In this document: positions 42,778 through 51,523 of the stretch, piece by piece
How positions within the stretch are numbered: the first letter of the stretch is position 1
Layout: each line of letters starts with the position of its first letter
From: DASXQK01 sp963724385
GTDB lineage: Bacteria; Pseudomonadota; Alphaproteobacteria; Dongiales; Dongiaceae
Assembly (NCBI GenBank): GCA_963724385.1
Contig: CAVRUJ010000002.1
Span: 1,426,001-1,490,000, forward strand
Reading direction: 5' to 3'
Length of the DNA stretch: 64,000 nucleotides
Notes under the pieces: generated by a model
What the model saw: the letters and a program-made list of their open reading frames with translations, nothing else
What the model was told of the DNA's origin: nothing
Database searches by the model: none
Translations under genes and position numbers: made by a program

Positions 42778-43575
42778 CTACGCCGCGTGCTCCGACAAAT
42801 CGCGGATAGTTGCCGCCGGGCCGCAGAGCCGGCAGGCGGGATCGCGCTGGAAGCGGATGGTGCGGAACTCGGAAGCCAACCCGTCATAGACGATGAGCCG
42901 ACCTGACAGGCTCTCGCCCAATCCCAGTAGCTCCTTCAGTACCTCGGTCGCCTGCAGCGCGCCGACGCTGCCGGCAAGCGCGCCGAAGATGCCGGCTTCT
43001 TCGCAGCGCGGCACCAGGCCCTCGGGCGGCGCCTCGGGGAAGATGCAGCGGTAGCAGGGATGAGGCGGGCCCAGATGGGCCTTGAAGGTTGAGAGCTGGG
43101 CATCGAAGCGCACCACGGCGGCGGAGACCAGGGGCCGCGCACGCAGGTAACAGGCATCGTTCAGCAGATAGCGCGTAGCGAAATTGTCGCTCCCGTCGGC
43201 GACGAGGTCGTAGCGCGATACGATGTCCAAGGCGTTCTCGGCCGCGAGGCGCGCTGTCCAGGTCTCGACCTTGATCTCGGGATTGATGCCGGCGATCGCT
43301 TCGGCGGCACTCTCCACCTTGGCCCGGCCGAGGTTCCGCATGCCGTGGATCACCTGGCGCTGGAGGTTGGAAAGCTCCACGCGATCGTCGTCGATGATGC
43401 CGATCTGCCCGACGCCGGCGGCGGCGAGATAGAGCAGCAGGGGCGAGCCGAGGCCGCCCGCGCCCACCACCAGCACACGGGCTCCAAGGAGCCGCGCCTG
43501 ACCCTCCTCGCCCACTTCCTCGAGGATGACGTGGCGGGCGTAGCGTTCGAGCTGGGCGTCGGTGAGGGCCGTCAT
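42778..43575 (-). CDS. moeB: ThiF/MoeB/HesA-family adenylyltransferase
   Basis: E1-like enzyme that adenylates the C-terminus of a sulfur-carrier protein (MoaD or ThiS type). 265 residues. RYARHVILEEVGEEGQARL is the N-terminal signature, VLVVGAGGLGSPLLLYLAAAGVG the nucleotide-binding loop, DDDRVELSNLQRQVIH holds the Arg/Asp Mg-ATP site, and VADGSDNFATRYLLNDAC follows. Zinc ligands CYRC and CRLC are both kept. A Cys in VPRCEEAGI may be the conserved reactive one. MoaD- or ThiS-like partner not in the window, so molybdopterin and thiamin roles cannot be separated. It follows dut by four bases. Confidence 0.88.
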   Translation of the reverse strand: MTALTDAQLERYARHVILEEVGEEGQARLLGARVLVVGAGGLGSPLLLYLAAAGVGQIGIIDDDRVELSNLQRQVIHGMRNLGRAKVESAAEAIAGINPEIKVETWTARLAAENALDIVSRYDLVADGSDNFATRYLLNDACYLRARPLVSAAVVRFDAQLSTFKAHLGPPHPCYRCIFPEAPPEGLVPRCEEAGIFGALAGSVGALQATEVLKELLGLGESLSGRLIVYDGLASEFRTIRFQRDPACRLCGPAATIRDLSEHAA

Positions 43576-43579
43576 CGAG

Positions 43580-44032
43580 CTACCGGGCGCCGGTCGAGCC
43601 GAAGCCGCCGATCCCGCGCGTGCTTGCCGGCAGCTCCGCCACCTCTTGCCAGGCGAGCCGCGAGACCGGCGCTACGACGAGCTGGGCGATGCGGTCGCCG
43701 CGGGCGACGGTGAAGGTCGCCGTGCCGTGATTGATCAGGATGACGCCGATCTCGCCGCGATAGTCGGCATCGATGGTGCCCGGGCTGTTGAGCAAGGTCA
43801 CGCCGTGCTTCAGGGCGAGGCCCGAGCGCGGCCGGATCTGCGCCTCGTAACCGGCGGGCAGCGCGATCGAGATTCCCGTTGGCACGAGCTGGCGCTGGCC
43901 GGGCGCGATCTCGAGCCGGTCGGCTACTGCCGCCAGCAGGTCGAGCCCGGCGGCGTGATCGGTGGCATAGGCTGGCAGGGGCAATTCCCGCCCATGGGGC
44001 AGGCGCCGGAGCGGAACCGAGAGATGTTTCAC
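43580..44032 (-). CDS. dut: dUTP diphosphatase (dUTPase)
   Basis: Hydrolyses dUTP to dUMP, keeping uracil out of DNA and feeding dTMP synthesis. 150 residues. All five trimeric dUTPase motifs are visible: YATDHAAGLDL, PRSGLALKHG, GTIDADYRGEIGVIL, DRIAQLVVAPV and the flexible C-terminal RGIGGFGSTG. The start is GTG at 44032, overlapping the coaBC stop (GTGA). The coaBC-dut pairing is conserved in many proteobacteria. Confidence 0.97.
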   Translation of the reverse strand: MKHLSVPLRRLPHGRELPLPAYATDHAAGLDLLAAVADRLEIAPGQRQLVPTGISIALPAGYEAQIRPRSGLALKHGVTLLNSPGTIDADYRGEIGVILINHGTATFTVARGDRIAQLVVAPVSRLAWQEVAELPASTRGIGGFGSTGAR

Positions 44033-45234
44033 GCCTCAGCGGCGAGACGCTGAACGATGGCGTCGGTCAGCCGCTCCGCCACCTCTTGCTTGGTGAGCCT
44101 GGGCCAGCTCTCGACGCCGGTCCGGCTCACCAGATGGACCGTGTTCTGCTCGCCCCCGAACGTCCCGCTTTCGGGCGACACGTCGTTGGCGACGATGAGG
44201 TCGCAGCCCTTCACCGAAAGCTTCTTGCGGGCATTGTCGATCAGGTTCTCGGTCTCGGCCGCGAAGCCGACGACGAGATGCGGCCGCTCGTTCCCGGCGG
44301 CGGCGAGCGTGGCCAGGATGTCCGGATTGCGCTGAAGCTTGATCGGTGCCGGCTCCTGGTCCATCTTCTTCAGCTTCTGGGCCGCCGCCTTGGCGGGCCG
44401 CCAGTCGGCCACCGCGGCGGCGCAGACCGCGATATCGGCGGGCAGGGCCTGACGACAGGCGGCCAGCATCTCCTCGGCGCTTTCGATGTGGCGCACGTCG
44501 ACCCCGGCGGGATCGGGCTCGGCCGTCGGCCCGCTCACCAGAATGGTGGCCGCCCCGCGCCTCGCAAGCGCGGCGGCGATGGCGTGGCCCTGTTTGCCCG
44601 AAGAACGGTTGGCGATGAAGCGCACGGGATCGATGGCCTCGAAGGTCGGACCGCTGGTGACCAGCGCGCGCCGACCGCTCAAGGGCGCCTCGGCGTCGAA
44701 ATAGCTCTCGATGGCGGCCAGGATCTGGGCCGGCTCGGCCATGCGCCCCGATCCCACCTCGCCGCAGGCAAGGTCGCCCGCCTCCGGCCCCACAAGCCTG
44801 ACGCCGCGGGACTTGAGCGTTGCGATATTGGCCTGCGTCGCCGGGTGGGCCCACATCATCATGTTCATCGCCGGGGCCGCCAAGACGGGCTTGTCGGCGG
44901 CGAGCAGGGTCGTGGTGGCGAGGTCGTCGGCGAAGCCCTGGGCCATCTTGGCGATGAGATCGGCGCTCGCCGGCGCGATCACGATCAGCTCGGCCTCCCG
45001 GGTGAGCCGGATATGGCCCATCTCGCTCTCGTCGGTGAGGGAGAAGAGATCCTGGTAGACCTTGCCCTCGCTGAGCGCAGCCACCGACAAGGGCGTCACG
45101 AACTGGGCCCCGCCCTGGGTCAGGATCGTGCGCAGGCTGGCGCCCCGTTCGCGCAGGCGCCGGATCAATTCCAGGCTCTTGTAGGCGGCGATGCCGCCGG
45201 AGATCACGAGCAGCAGGCGCTTGCCGGCCAGCAT
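44029..45234 (-). CDS. coaBC: Bifunctional phosphopantothenoylcysteine decarboxylase / phosphopantothenate-cysteine ligase
   Basis: Two steps of coenzyme A synthesis. 401 residues. N-terminal CoaC flavodoxin-like half: ISGGIAAYKSLELIRRLRE, APAMNMMMWAHPATQANI, and GDLACGEVGSGRM with the active-site Cys. C-terminal CoaB half from ~185: VTSGPTFEAIDPVRFIANRSSGKQGHAIA, KKMDQEPAPIKLQRNPDIL and VGFAAETENL. Preceded 55 bp upstream by the flippase gene, which splits it from ubiB. Confidence 0.97.
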   Translation of the reverse strand: MLAGKRLLLVISGGIAAYKSLELIRRLRERGASLRTILTQGGAQFVTPLSVAALSEGKVYQDLFSLTDESEMGHIRLTREAELIVIAPASADLIAKMAQGFADDLATTTLLAADKPVLAAPAMNMMMWAHPATQANIATLKSRGVRLVGPEAGDLACGEVGSGRMAEPAQILAAIESYFDAEAPLSGRRALVTSGPTFEAIDPVRFIANRSSGKQGHAIAAALARRGAATILVSGPTAEPDPAGVDVRHIESAEEMLAACRQALPADIAVCAAAVADWRPAKAAAQKLKKMDQEPAPIKLQRNPDILATLAAAGNERPHLVVGFAAETENLIDNARKKLSVKGCDLIVANDVSPESGTFGGEQNTVHLVSRTGVESWPRLTKQEVAERLTDAIVQRLAAEA

Positions 45235-45289
45235 GGCGGATCCTTTCTGCTGCCCATGAAGGTAAGGATTCGATCCCCGGCCCGCAAGC

Positions 45290-46729
45290 TCAGCCCCTAA
45301 GGCGGCGCAGAAGCTCGATCAGGCCCAGAAGTCGCGGGCGGGAAATGACCAGGAGTGCCCCGCCATAGACCAGGATGCCGAGCCCGACCGCGGCGGGCAG
45401 GCGAAAGAGCGCCCGCTCGCCCGCCATGGCCTGCTCCAGCAGCAGCACGGCCCCGGCCATGAGGGCCGCGGCCAAGGCCGGGGGCAAGGCGCGGGCCAGG
45501 TAGGCGCCAAGGGGGAAGCGCACCACGCCCCGCAGCACCGCGAGCTCCACCATATAAAAGAGCAGCTGGTTGATGGCGACCGCGCCCGCCACGCCCGCGA
45601 CCCCGAAGCGCACGCCGATCAAGACCAGGACCGAGAGCGAAAGCGCCTGGCAGATCACCACGACCAGCCGGAGGCTCGGGCGCCCAAGCGCCGTCAGCAC
45701 TTGACCGAAGAAGAAGGCGAGGCAGAAGCCGAGGCCATAGAAGGCCAGGATCCGCGTCGGCAGGACGCTCGGGTCCCATTGCGGGCCGACGCCGAGCCGG
45801 ATCAGGGCCGGCGCCACGGCGGCGACTCCGACGAAAGCCGGTATGACGATCAGGCTCAGGTTCTCCTGGGCCGTCATCAGGCCACGGTTCACCCGATCCC
45901 GGTCGTCCTGGATGCGCGCGAAGAGCGGGACGACGATACGCTCGGTGCTGCCGGCGACGAAGTCGGTGACGATGCCGACCACGCGCTGGGCGACGCTGTA
46001 ATAGCCGAGATCGGCCGCGCCCAGGAAATAACCCATGATCAGCCGGTCCGCCTGGAAGCCGATGACCCGGATGATGTTGGTCGCCAGCACGTTGAGCCCG
46101 AAGCCGAAGAGGTCGCGGAAATGGCGCCAGGAAAAGGCGAAGCTCGGCCGCCAGTCGGCGATGGACCAGAGCACGACGTTGGAGATGGCCTGGGTCGAGA
46201 GCGCCTGGCCGACCAGCGCCCAGACGCCCATCCCGCCGAAGGCCATGGCGAGACCGATTGCTCCGCCGGTGAAGGAGCCAATCACCTGGCGCATGGCAAG
46301 CTCGCGCCAGCGCATGGCCCGGCGCATCAGCGCCTGCTGGACGATGCTGAAGCCGGCGAGAAAGGGCGTGAGGCCGAACCAGCGCAGCACGGGGGCGAGG
46401 CGCGGCTCGCCGTAAAGCCTGGCGAGAGGTTCGGCTATGGCGAGGGTGCCGAGCGCCAGCAGCGCGCCCACGGCGAGATTGGCCCAGAAGGCGGAATCCT
46501 TGTGCTCGGGCTCGATCGCATCGCGCTGCTGGAGCGCCGTCGCCAGGCCCTGGTCCGAGAGGGTCTGCACCGTCATCACATAGACCTGGGCGAGCGCCAC
46601 CAGACCGAAGGCCGCCGGATCGACGAGGCGGGCGAGGATCAGGAACACCGCCGCCGAAATCGCGCGCAGCGCCCAGCTCTCGCCCACGGCCCAGAAGGCG
46701 CTGGTGATCGCGGTTCGCTTCAGGGACAT
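45290..46729 (-). CDS. Lipopolysaccharide/polysaccharide flippase (MOP superfamily, Wzx-like)
   Basis: A 479-residue integral membrane protein with 12-14 helices. It begins MSLKRTAITSAFWAVGESW and has RLVDPAAFGLVALAQVYVM, GFQADRLIMGYFLGAADLGYYSVAQRV and ARIQDDRDRVNRGLMTAQEN, all characteristic of the WzxC-like polysaccharide-transporter branch. It should flip lipid-linked glycans across the inner membrane. No other polysaccharide gene is adjacent; it is inserted between ubiB and coaBC. Start at 46729, 13 bases after the ubiB stop, with co-transcription likely. Confidence 0.87.
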   Translation of the reverse strand: MSLKRTAITSAFWAVGESWALRAISAAVFLILARLVDPAAFGLVALAQVYVMTVQTLSDQGLATALQQRDAIEPEHKDSAFWANLAVGALLALGTLAIAEPLARLYGEPRLAPVLRWFGLTPFLAGFSIVQQALMRRAMRWRELAMRQVIGSFTGGAIGLAMAFGGMGVWALVGQALSTQAISNVVLWSIADWRPSFAFSWRHFRDLFGFGLNVLATNIIRVIGFQADRLIMGYFLGAADLGYYSVAQRVVGIVTDFVAGSTERIVVPLFARIQDDRDRVNRGLMTAQENLSLIVIPAFVGVAAVAPALIRLGVGPQWDPSVLPTRILAFYGLGFCLAFFFGQVLTALGRPSLRLVVVICQALSLSVLVLIGVRFGVAGVAGAVAINQLLFYMVELAVLRGVVRFPLGAYLARALPPALAAALMAGAVLLLEQAMAGERALFRLPAAVGLGILVYGGALLVISRPRLLGLIELLRRLRG

Positions 46730-46742
46730 GTGCGCCGGCGCC

Positions 46743-48290
46743 CTAATGCCGGAACAGCAGCGCCAGGGCAAGGAGCGCGATCGCTGCCCAGACGAGCCAG
46801 CCTCGCGATCCGTTGCGGCGCCGGGCAAGCGCATCGAGCGCCTTGGAATCGAGGCGCACGCCGCCGCGAGCAAGCGTGCCGGCGGCCGCCTCCAGATTGG
46901 CGACGAATTCGGGCAGGCGCCCGGCGATGCGGGCAAGCTCGCCCGCGGCATCGGCGATCCTGGCCTCGGGCCCGCGGTTCTCGCGCATCCAGTCTTCGAC
47001 CAGGGGCTGGGCAAGCGTCCAGATGTTGAGCCCCGGATCGAGGCGCCGGCTCACCCCTTCGGCCATCAGCATGTTCTTCTGGAGCAGCAGCAGTTGGGGC
47101 TGCGCCTCCATCTCGAAGGCCTCCGAAAGGCGCAGGAGCTGTCCAAGCACGCTGGCGAACGAAATCTCGGCGAGCGGCCGGCCGAAGATCGGCTCGCCGA
47201 TGGAGCGGCAGGCCTGGGTGTATTCGTCCAGCGACTGGTCGGGCGGCACGAAGCCGGCGGCGAACTGCACCTCGGCCGCGCGCTTGTAGTCGCGCTCGAG
47301 GAAGGCCAGCAGGAGATCGGCGAGGAAGAACCGCGTCCGCCGGTCGAGCCGGCCCATGATGCCGAAATCGACGGCTCCGATATTGCCCTCGGCGTCGACG
47401 AACATGTTGCCGGGATGCTGGTCGCCGTGAAAGAACCCGTCGCGAAACGCCTGCTTGAAGAAGATCGCCGCGGCGCGCGAGAGAACCAGCTCGATGTCGA
47501 GGCCGGCGGCCAGCATGGCCTCGCGGTCGTCCATGGGGATGCCGGTCAGGCGTTCGAGGGTGAGGACCCGGCGGGTGGTCCGGCGCCAATCCACCTTGGG
47601 CACCCGATAGGTGGCATCGCCGGCGAAATTCTCGGCCAACTCCGTCGCGGCGGCGGCCTCGAGCCTGAGGTCGATTTCGACCCGCACCATGGAACGGAAG
47701 GTCCGCACCACTGCGAGCGGCTTGAACCGGCGAAGCCTGGGCTGGGTGAGCTCGATCCATTCCGCGACCCAGACCATCAGGTCGACGTCGCGGGCGAAGG
47801 CCTCCTCGATCCCGGGGCGCAGCACCTTGACCGCGACCGGTTCGCCTTCCGTTGTGACGGCATAATGCACTTGGGCGATGGAGGCGGCCGAGACCGGCTC
47901 TTCGTCGAAGGACTGGAAAAGCTCCTCCAAGGGCTGGCCGAGCTCGTCCGCGACGATCGCCTTGGCTTCATCGCCCGGAAAGGGCGGCAGCCGGTCCTGC
48001 AGCCGGGCGAGATCGGCGGCGACTTCTTCCCCCAGGATGTCGGAGCGGGTGGAAAGGAGCTGGCCGAGCTTGATGAACACGGGGCCGAGATCGATGAGGG
48101 CGAGGGCGAGACCTTCGCCCGGCCTGACCGTGCCGACGGTTCGGCGCGTGAACAACCGGGCGATCAGCAGGATGACGGGCGCCAGGCCCGCGCCTTCGAT
48201 CTGCCGGACGAAAGGCGCCAGCGCGCCGTGCCGGGCGAGCGTGCGGGCGACGGTCGTGAGCCGGCCGAGGTGGCGCAGCGCGCGCAACAT
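46743..48290 (-). CDS. ubiB: Ubiquinone biosynthesis kinase-like protein UbiB
   Basis: Atypical ABC1/ADCK-family protein needed for ubiquinone synthesis. 515 residues. The family KxGQ motif is in VFIKLGQLLSTRSDIL; LQDRLPPFPGDEAK and SAASIAQVHYAVT (Ala-rich loop and Q-V-H) follow. The catalytic part has FHGDQHPGNMFVD and GAVDFGIMGRLD, the DFG-like site. A C-terminal hydrophobic segment (GWLVWAAIALLALALLF) anchors it in the membrane. Directly downstream of ubiE. Confidence 0.96.
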   Translation of the reverse strand: MLRALRHLGRLTTVARTLARHGALAPFVRQIEGAGLAPVILLIARLFTRRTVGTVRPGEGLALALIDLGPVFIKLGQLLSTRSDILGEEVAADLARLQDRLPPFPGDEAKAIVADELGQPLEELFQSFDEEPVSAASIAQVHYAVTTEGEPVAVKVLRPGIEEAFARDVDLMVWVAEWIELTQPRLRRFKPLAVVRTFRSMVRVEIDLRLEAAAATELAENFAGDATYRVPKVDWRRTTRRVLTLERLTGIPMDDREAMLAAGLDIELVLSRAAAIFFKQAFRDGFFHGDQHPGNMFVDAEGNIGAVDFGIMGRLDRRTRFFLADLLLAFLERDYKRAAEVQFAAGFVPPDQSLDEYTQACRSIGEPIFGRPLAEISFASVLGQLLRLSEAFEMEAQPQLLLLQKNMLMAEGVSRRLDPGLNIWTLAQPLVEDWMRENRGPEARIADAAGELARIAGRLPEFVANLEAAAGTLARGGVRLDSKALDALARRRNGSRGWLVWAAIALLALALLFRH

Positions 48291-48324
48291 GCCGGTCAGG
48301 CCGGCTTCATCCGCTTGGAGGGAC

Positions 48325-49083
48325 TCACAACCGCCAGGCCGAGTGGAGCGCCGCGATCCCGCCCGAGAGATTGCGGTAGCGGGCGAGGCCGAGTCCGGCG
48401 GCGCTCATCCGTCCGACCAGCGCCTCCTGGGCCGGAAAGCGACGGATGCTTTCCACCAGATAGGCATAGGCCTCCCGGTCGCCGGCGACGACCTGGCCCA
48501 TCCAGGGCAGCAGCCGGAAGGAATAGAGATCGTAGAGCTCCTTCAAGAGCGGCAGAACGACCTGGCTGAACTCGAGGCAGAGAAACCGCCCGCCCGGCTT
48601 CAGCACCCGGCGCGCTTCGGCCAGCGCCCGGTCGATATTGGTCACGTTGCGCAGGCCGAAGGCGATCGTGCAGGCGTCGACGCTCCGATCGGCGAGAGGC
48701 AGCGCCTCGGCATCGCCGGCGAGCCAGTCGATGCCCGCGATGACGCCCCGGTCGATGGCCCGATCCCGGCCGACCGCGAGCATGGCCGGAGTCAGGTCGC
48801 AGACGATGACACGGGCACCCTCGCCCGCCCGCTTCAGGAACCGCGTGGCGATGTCGCCCGTGCCGCCCGCGACGTCGAGGAGGAGCTGCCCCGGGCGCGG
48901 CGCCAGCCAGTCGATCATCGCCGTCTTCCACAAGCGGTGGATGCCGCCCGACATCAGGTCGTTCATCAGGTCGTAGCGGCCGGCGACGCGCTCGAACACG
49001 CCGCGCACCAGCGCCGGCTTCTCCCGGGTATCGACCCGCTGGAAACCGAACCAGGCCCTGCCCTCGTCCATGGCGGCGAACAT
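48325..49083 (-). CDS. ubiE: Demethylmenaquinone/ubiquinone C-methyltransferase
   Basis: SAM-dependent C-methylation step of ubiquinone synthesis. 252 residues. FERVAGRYDLMNDLMSGGIHRLWK is the UbiE signature 1, LLLDVAGGTGDIATRFL is the SAM-binding loop, and ACTIAFGLRNVTNIDRALAEA is the signature 2 region. First gene of the minus-strand ubiE-ubiB-flippase-coaBC-dut-moeB set. Only 34 bp separate it from the divergent mutM. Confidence 0.97.
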   Translation of the reverse strand: MFAAMDEGRAWFGFQRVDTREKPALVRGVFERVAGRYDLMNDLMSGGIHRLWKTAMIDWLAPRPGQLLLDVAGGTGDIATRFLKRAGEGARVIVCDLTPAMLAVGRDRAIDRGVIAGIDWLAGDAEALPLADRSVDACTIAFGLRNVTNIDRALAEARRVLKPGGRFLCLEFSQVVLPLLKELYDLYSFRLLPWMGQVVAGDREAYAYLVESIRRFPAQEALVGRMSAAGLGLARYRNLSGGIAALHSAWRL

Positions 49084-49117
49084 AGCGCGCCATCCTGGAA
49101 CAAGCTACGTTGCCGCC

Positions 49118-49957
49118 ATGCCCGAATTACCCGAAGTCGAGACGATTCGAAGGGGCCTCGCCGCCTGCCTGGAAGGCAAGCGCTTCCTCGAAATCGTCCA
49201 GCGCCGCCCCGACTTGCGCTTCCCGCTGCCGCGCGGTTTTGCCGGACGGCTCGCGGGGCGTCGGGTGGCGCGGATCGACCGGCGCGCCAAATTCTTGCTC
49301 GTCCGCCTCGATGACGGCCAGGTGCTGATCTGCCATCTGGGCATGACCGGGCGCTTCATCATCGGCAACGGCAGGCCCGAGCCGGAGCCGCACGACCATG
49401 TCATCTTCCTGGCCGAGGGGAACGTGGCGGTGCGCTTCAACGACGCCCGACGCTTCGGATTCATGGCGCTGACGGCGGAAGGAACGCTGGCCCGCCATAA
49501 GCATCTGGTGGGACTTGGGCCGGAGCCTCTCGGCCCGGAATTCGACGGGCCACGCCTCGCCGCGGCGCTCGCTGGCAAGAAGACGCCCATCAAGGCCGCC
49601 CTTCTCGATCAGCGCGTGGTCGCGGGGCTGGGCAACATCTATGTATCCGAGGCGCTGTTCCGGGCCGGCATCTCGCCCAAGAGGCTCGCCCGCACGGTCC
49701 AGGGCGACCGGGCCGAGCGCCTCGCCCGGGCCATTGCCGACGTCCTCAATGAGGCGATCGAGGCCGGGGGCTCCAGCCTGCGCGATTATGTCCAGACCGA
49801 CGGAGAGCTCGGCTATTTCCAGCATCGCTGGCGGGTCTACGACCGGGAAGGCAAGCCCTGCCCGGGCTGCGACTGCGATGTCGCCAAGACCGGCGGCATC
49901 CGGCGCATCGTTCAGTCTGGCCGTGCCACGTATTATTGCCCGCGACGCCAGCGCTGA
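49118..49957 (+). CDS. mutM: Formamidopyrimidine-DNA glycosylase with altered zinc finger
   Basis: Removes 8-oxoguanine and formamidopyrimidines. 279 residues. MPELPEVETIRRGL gives the catalytic Pro2/Glu3, RRAKFLLVRL the conserved Lys, and CHLGMTGRF and HDHVIF follow. The C-terminal finger has C248-x2-C251 (plus C253) and C274, but the fourth ligand reads YYCPRRQR: Arg277 where Fpg enzymes have Cys. The spacing between the Cys pairs is also longer than the usual C-x2-C-x16-C. Either a true zinc-ligand loss or a single-base error. Start fixed by the mandatory MPELPE terminus. Confidence 0.95.
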   Translation: MPELPEVETIRRGLAACLEGKRFLEIVQRRPDLRFPLPRGFAGRLAGRRVARIDRRAKFLLVRLDDGQVLICHLGMTGRFIIGNGRPEPEPHDHVIFLAEGNVAVRFNDARRFGFMALTAEGTLARHKHLVGLGPEPLGPEFDGPRLAAALAGKKTPIKAALLDQRVVAGLGNIYVSEALFRAGISPKRLARTVQGDRAERLARAIADVLNEAIEAGGSSLRDYVQTDGELGYFQHRWRVYDREGKPCPGCDCDVAKTGGIRRIVQSGRATYYCPRRQR

Positions 49958-50027
49958 ATCCTGTTTCCGGTTGACGCTGCCTGGCTTCCCCTGTTCATAC
50001 GGGCACCAATCAGCCACCGGAGCAGCC

Positions 50028-50804
50028 ATGACCTATGGGACCCTGATCGTCGAGACCCGCGGGGCCGTCGGCCTCGTGACCCTCAACCGGCCCAAGGCCC
50101 TCAATGCCCTCAATGCCCAGCTGGTGGCCGAACTGCGTCAAGCGCTGGACAGCTTCGAGGCCGACCCGGCGATCGGCGCCATCGTCATCGCCGGCGGGGA
50201 GAAGGCGTTCGCCGCCGGGGCCGACATCAAGGAGATGAAGGACCGGGATTTCGCCGATGTCTATCTCGCCGACTTCATCACCAAGGATTGGGAGCGTCTT
50301 GCCCAATGCCGCAAGCCCACCATCGCCGCGGTCGCCGGCTACGCGCTCGGCGGGGGATGCGAAATCGCCATGATGTGCGACATCGTGCTGGCCGCCGACA
50401 ATGCCAAGTTCGGCCAGCCGGAGATCACCCTTGGCACCCTGCCCGGCGCGGGCGGAACCCAGCGCCTCGCGCGCGCGATCGGCAAGGCCAAGACCATGGA
50501 TCTGGTGCTGACCGGCCGGATGATGGATGCGGCCGAGGCGGAGCGTTCGGGCCTGGTGGCGAGGGTTCTGCCGGCGGCCGAGCTTCTGGCTGAGGCGCTG
50601 AAGACGGCGGACAAGATCGCTGGCTTCTCCCGCCCCGCCGTGCTCATGGCCAAGGAGGCCGTCAACCAGGCCTTCGAGACGGGGCTGGCCGAAGGCCTGC
50701 GTTTCGAGCGGCGGCTTTTCCATGCGAGCTTCGCCACGGCCGATCAGAAGGAAGGCATGGGCGCCTTCGCCGAAAAGCGAAAGCCGCAGTTCCAGAATCG
50801 TTGA
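50028..50804 (+). CDS. Enoyl-CoA hydratase
   Basis: Crotonase-fold hydratase of fatty-acid or amino-acid degradation. 258 residues. GLVTLNRPKALNALNAQL, KAFAAGADIKEM (oxyanion hole), AAVAGYALGGGCEIAMMCDI and PEITLGTLPGAGGTQRLARAIGK carry the two catalytic glutamates. Closest in appearance to short-chain hydratases (ECHS1/PaaF type). Start at ATG 50028 with ggagc upstream. The gene sits between mutM and rpsT, an arrangement that is frequent in alphaproteobacteria. Confidence 0.95.
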   Translation: MTYGTLIVETRGAVGLVTLNRPKALNALNAQLVAELRQALDSFEADPAIGAIVIAGGEKAFAAGADIKEMKDRDFADVYLADFITKDWERLAQCRKPTIAAVAGYALGGGCEIAMMCDIVLAADNAKFGQPEITLGTLPGAGGTQRLARAIGKAKTMDLVLTGRMMDAAEAERSGLVARVLPAAELLAEALKTADKIAGFSRPAVLMAKEAVNQAFETGLAEGLRFERRLFHASFATADQKEGMGAFAEKRKPQFQNR

Positions 50805-50863
50805 CGGCCGGCGCTCTGCGGCCGACGGCCGCAAACCGATCCTCTGCCGCGAGGCCGGCCGGC

Positions 50864-50892
50864 TTGACGCGCCGGGGCCTCGCGGATATAAC
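50864..50892 (+). promoter_or_regulatory. Sigma-70 promoter of rpsT
   Basis: TTGACG (50864-50869), 17-base spacer, TATAAC (50887-50892). Predicted start near 50899, about 35 bases before the rpsT ATG. One of the best promoter matches in the window, as expected for a ribosomal protein gene. Confidence 0.75.
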
Positions 50893-50933
50893 CCGCCCCC
50901 TCCAGCATACCCCGTCCCGAAAGCGAGCAGGCG

Positions 50934-51197
50934 ATGGCCCACCACAAGTCGGCGAAGAAAAGCATCCGTCAGACCGAGCGCCGCACCGCGGTCAACCGTG
51001 CGCGGCTCTCCCGCGTGCGCTCATATGTCAGGAAGGTCGAGACCGCGCTCGAAGCCGGCGACAAGAAGGCGGCGCTCGATGCCTTCAAGGCGGCGGAGCC
51101 GGAGTTGCAGCGCGGCGTGCGCTCCAAGGTGGTTCATCGCAACGCAGCAGCGCGCAAGCTGTCGCGGCTCAGCGCCCGCATCAAGTCGCTCGCCTAA
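50934..51197 (+). CDS. rpsT: 30S ribosomal protein S20
   Basis: 87 residues, all-helical and Lys/Arg-rich. MAHHKSAKKSIRQTERRTAVN, then VRKVETALEAGDKKAALDAF and KVVHRNAAARKLSRLSARIK, the classic bS20 pattern that binds 16S rRNA near the 5' domain. Preceded by ribosome-binding site agcgag/aggcg and its own promoter. Conserved neighbour of dnaA in alphaproteobacteria. Confidence 0.98.
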   Translation: MAHHKSAKKSIRQTERRTAVNRARLSRVRSYVRKVETALEAGDKKAALDAFKAAEPELQRGVRSKVVHRNAAARKLSRLSARIKSLA

Positions 51198-51523
51198 CTC
51201 CAGTCACTGTTGCCGGCGGAGCAACGCCGCGAATTTTTCGCGGCCTCGCATCGCGAGTCGTATTGCGTTCGTCCATCGACCGGCGGTAGAGTCATGACCG
51301 CGACGTGACAGGGAGTTTGTGACAGGGAAATACAAGTAACAAATAAGCAACTGTATTTCCCAATACTAAAAGACCTTGGCATTCACAAAGGCGGGCGTGG
51401 GAGTTTGCTGAGGCAGACTCCATTATGTGCAATATAGCGGTTGGCCACGCTCGCAGTCATCGTTGCGGACGCGTGGCGCCTATGTCGATGGCTGATGCGG
51501 GCGGGCGAGGGGCCGTGGCGATC
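51198..51523. other. Intergenic region between rpsT and the rhodanese-dnaA genes
   Basis: The rpsT-proximal part holds hairpins without T-runs (ccgcgaa/ttcgcgg at 51227-51243; ctcgc/gcgag near 51245-51257). The part from ~51300 to 51430 is markedly A+T-rich. It carries two 10-bp direct repeats gtgacaggga (51305-51314 and 51319-51328) and an inverted pair gggaaatac/gtatttccc (51325-51333 with 51353-51361). No consensus DnaA box (TTATCCACA) was found. It probably holds the rhodanese/dnaA promoter; an origin role is possible but unsupported. Confidence 0.5.

Noticed and set aside
51290..51430. Replication origin oriC
   Set aside because: A+T-rich with repeats, but no consensus DnaA boxes; not called as an origin.
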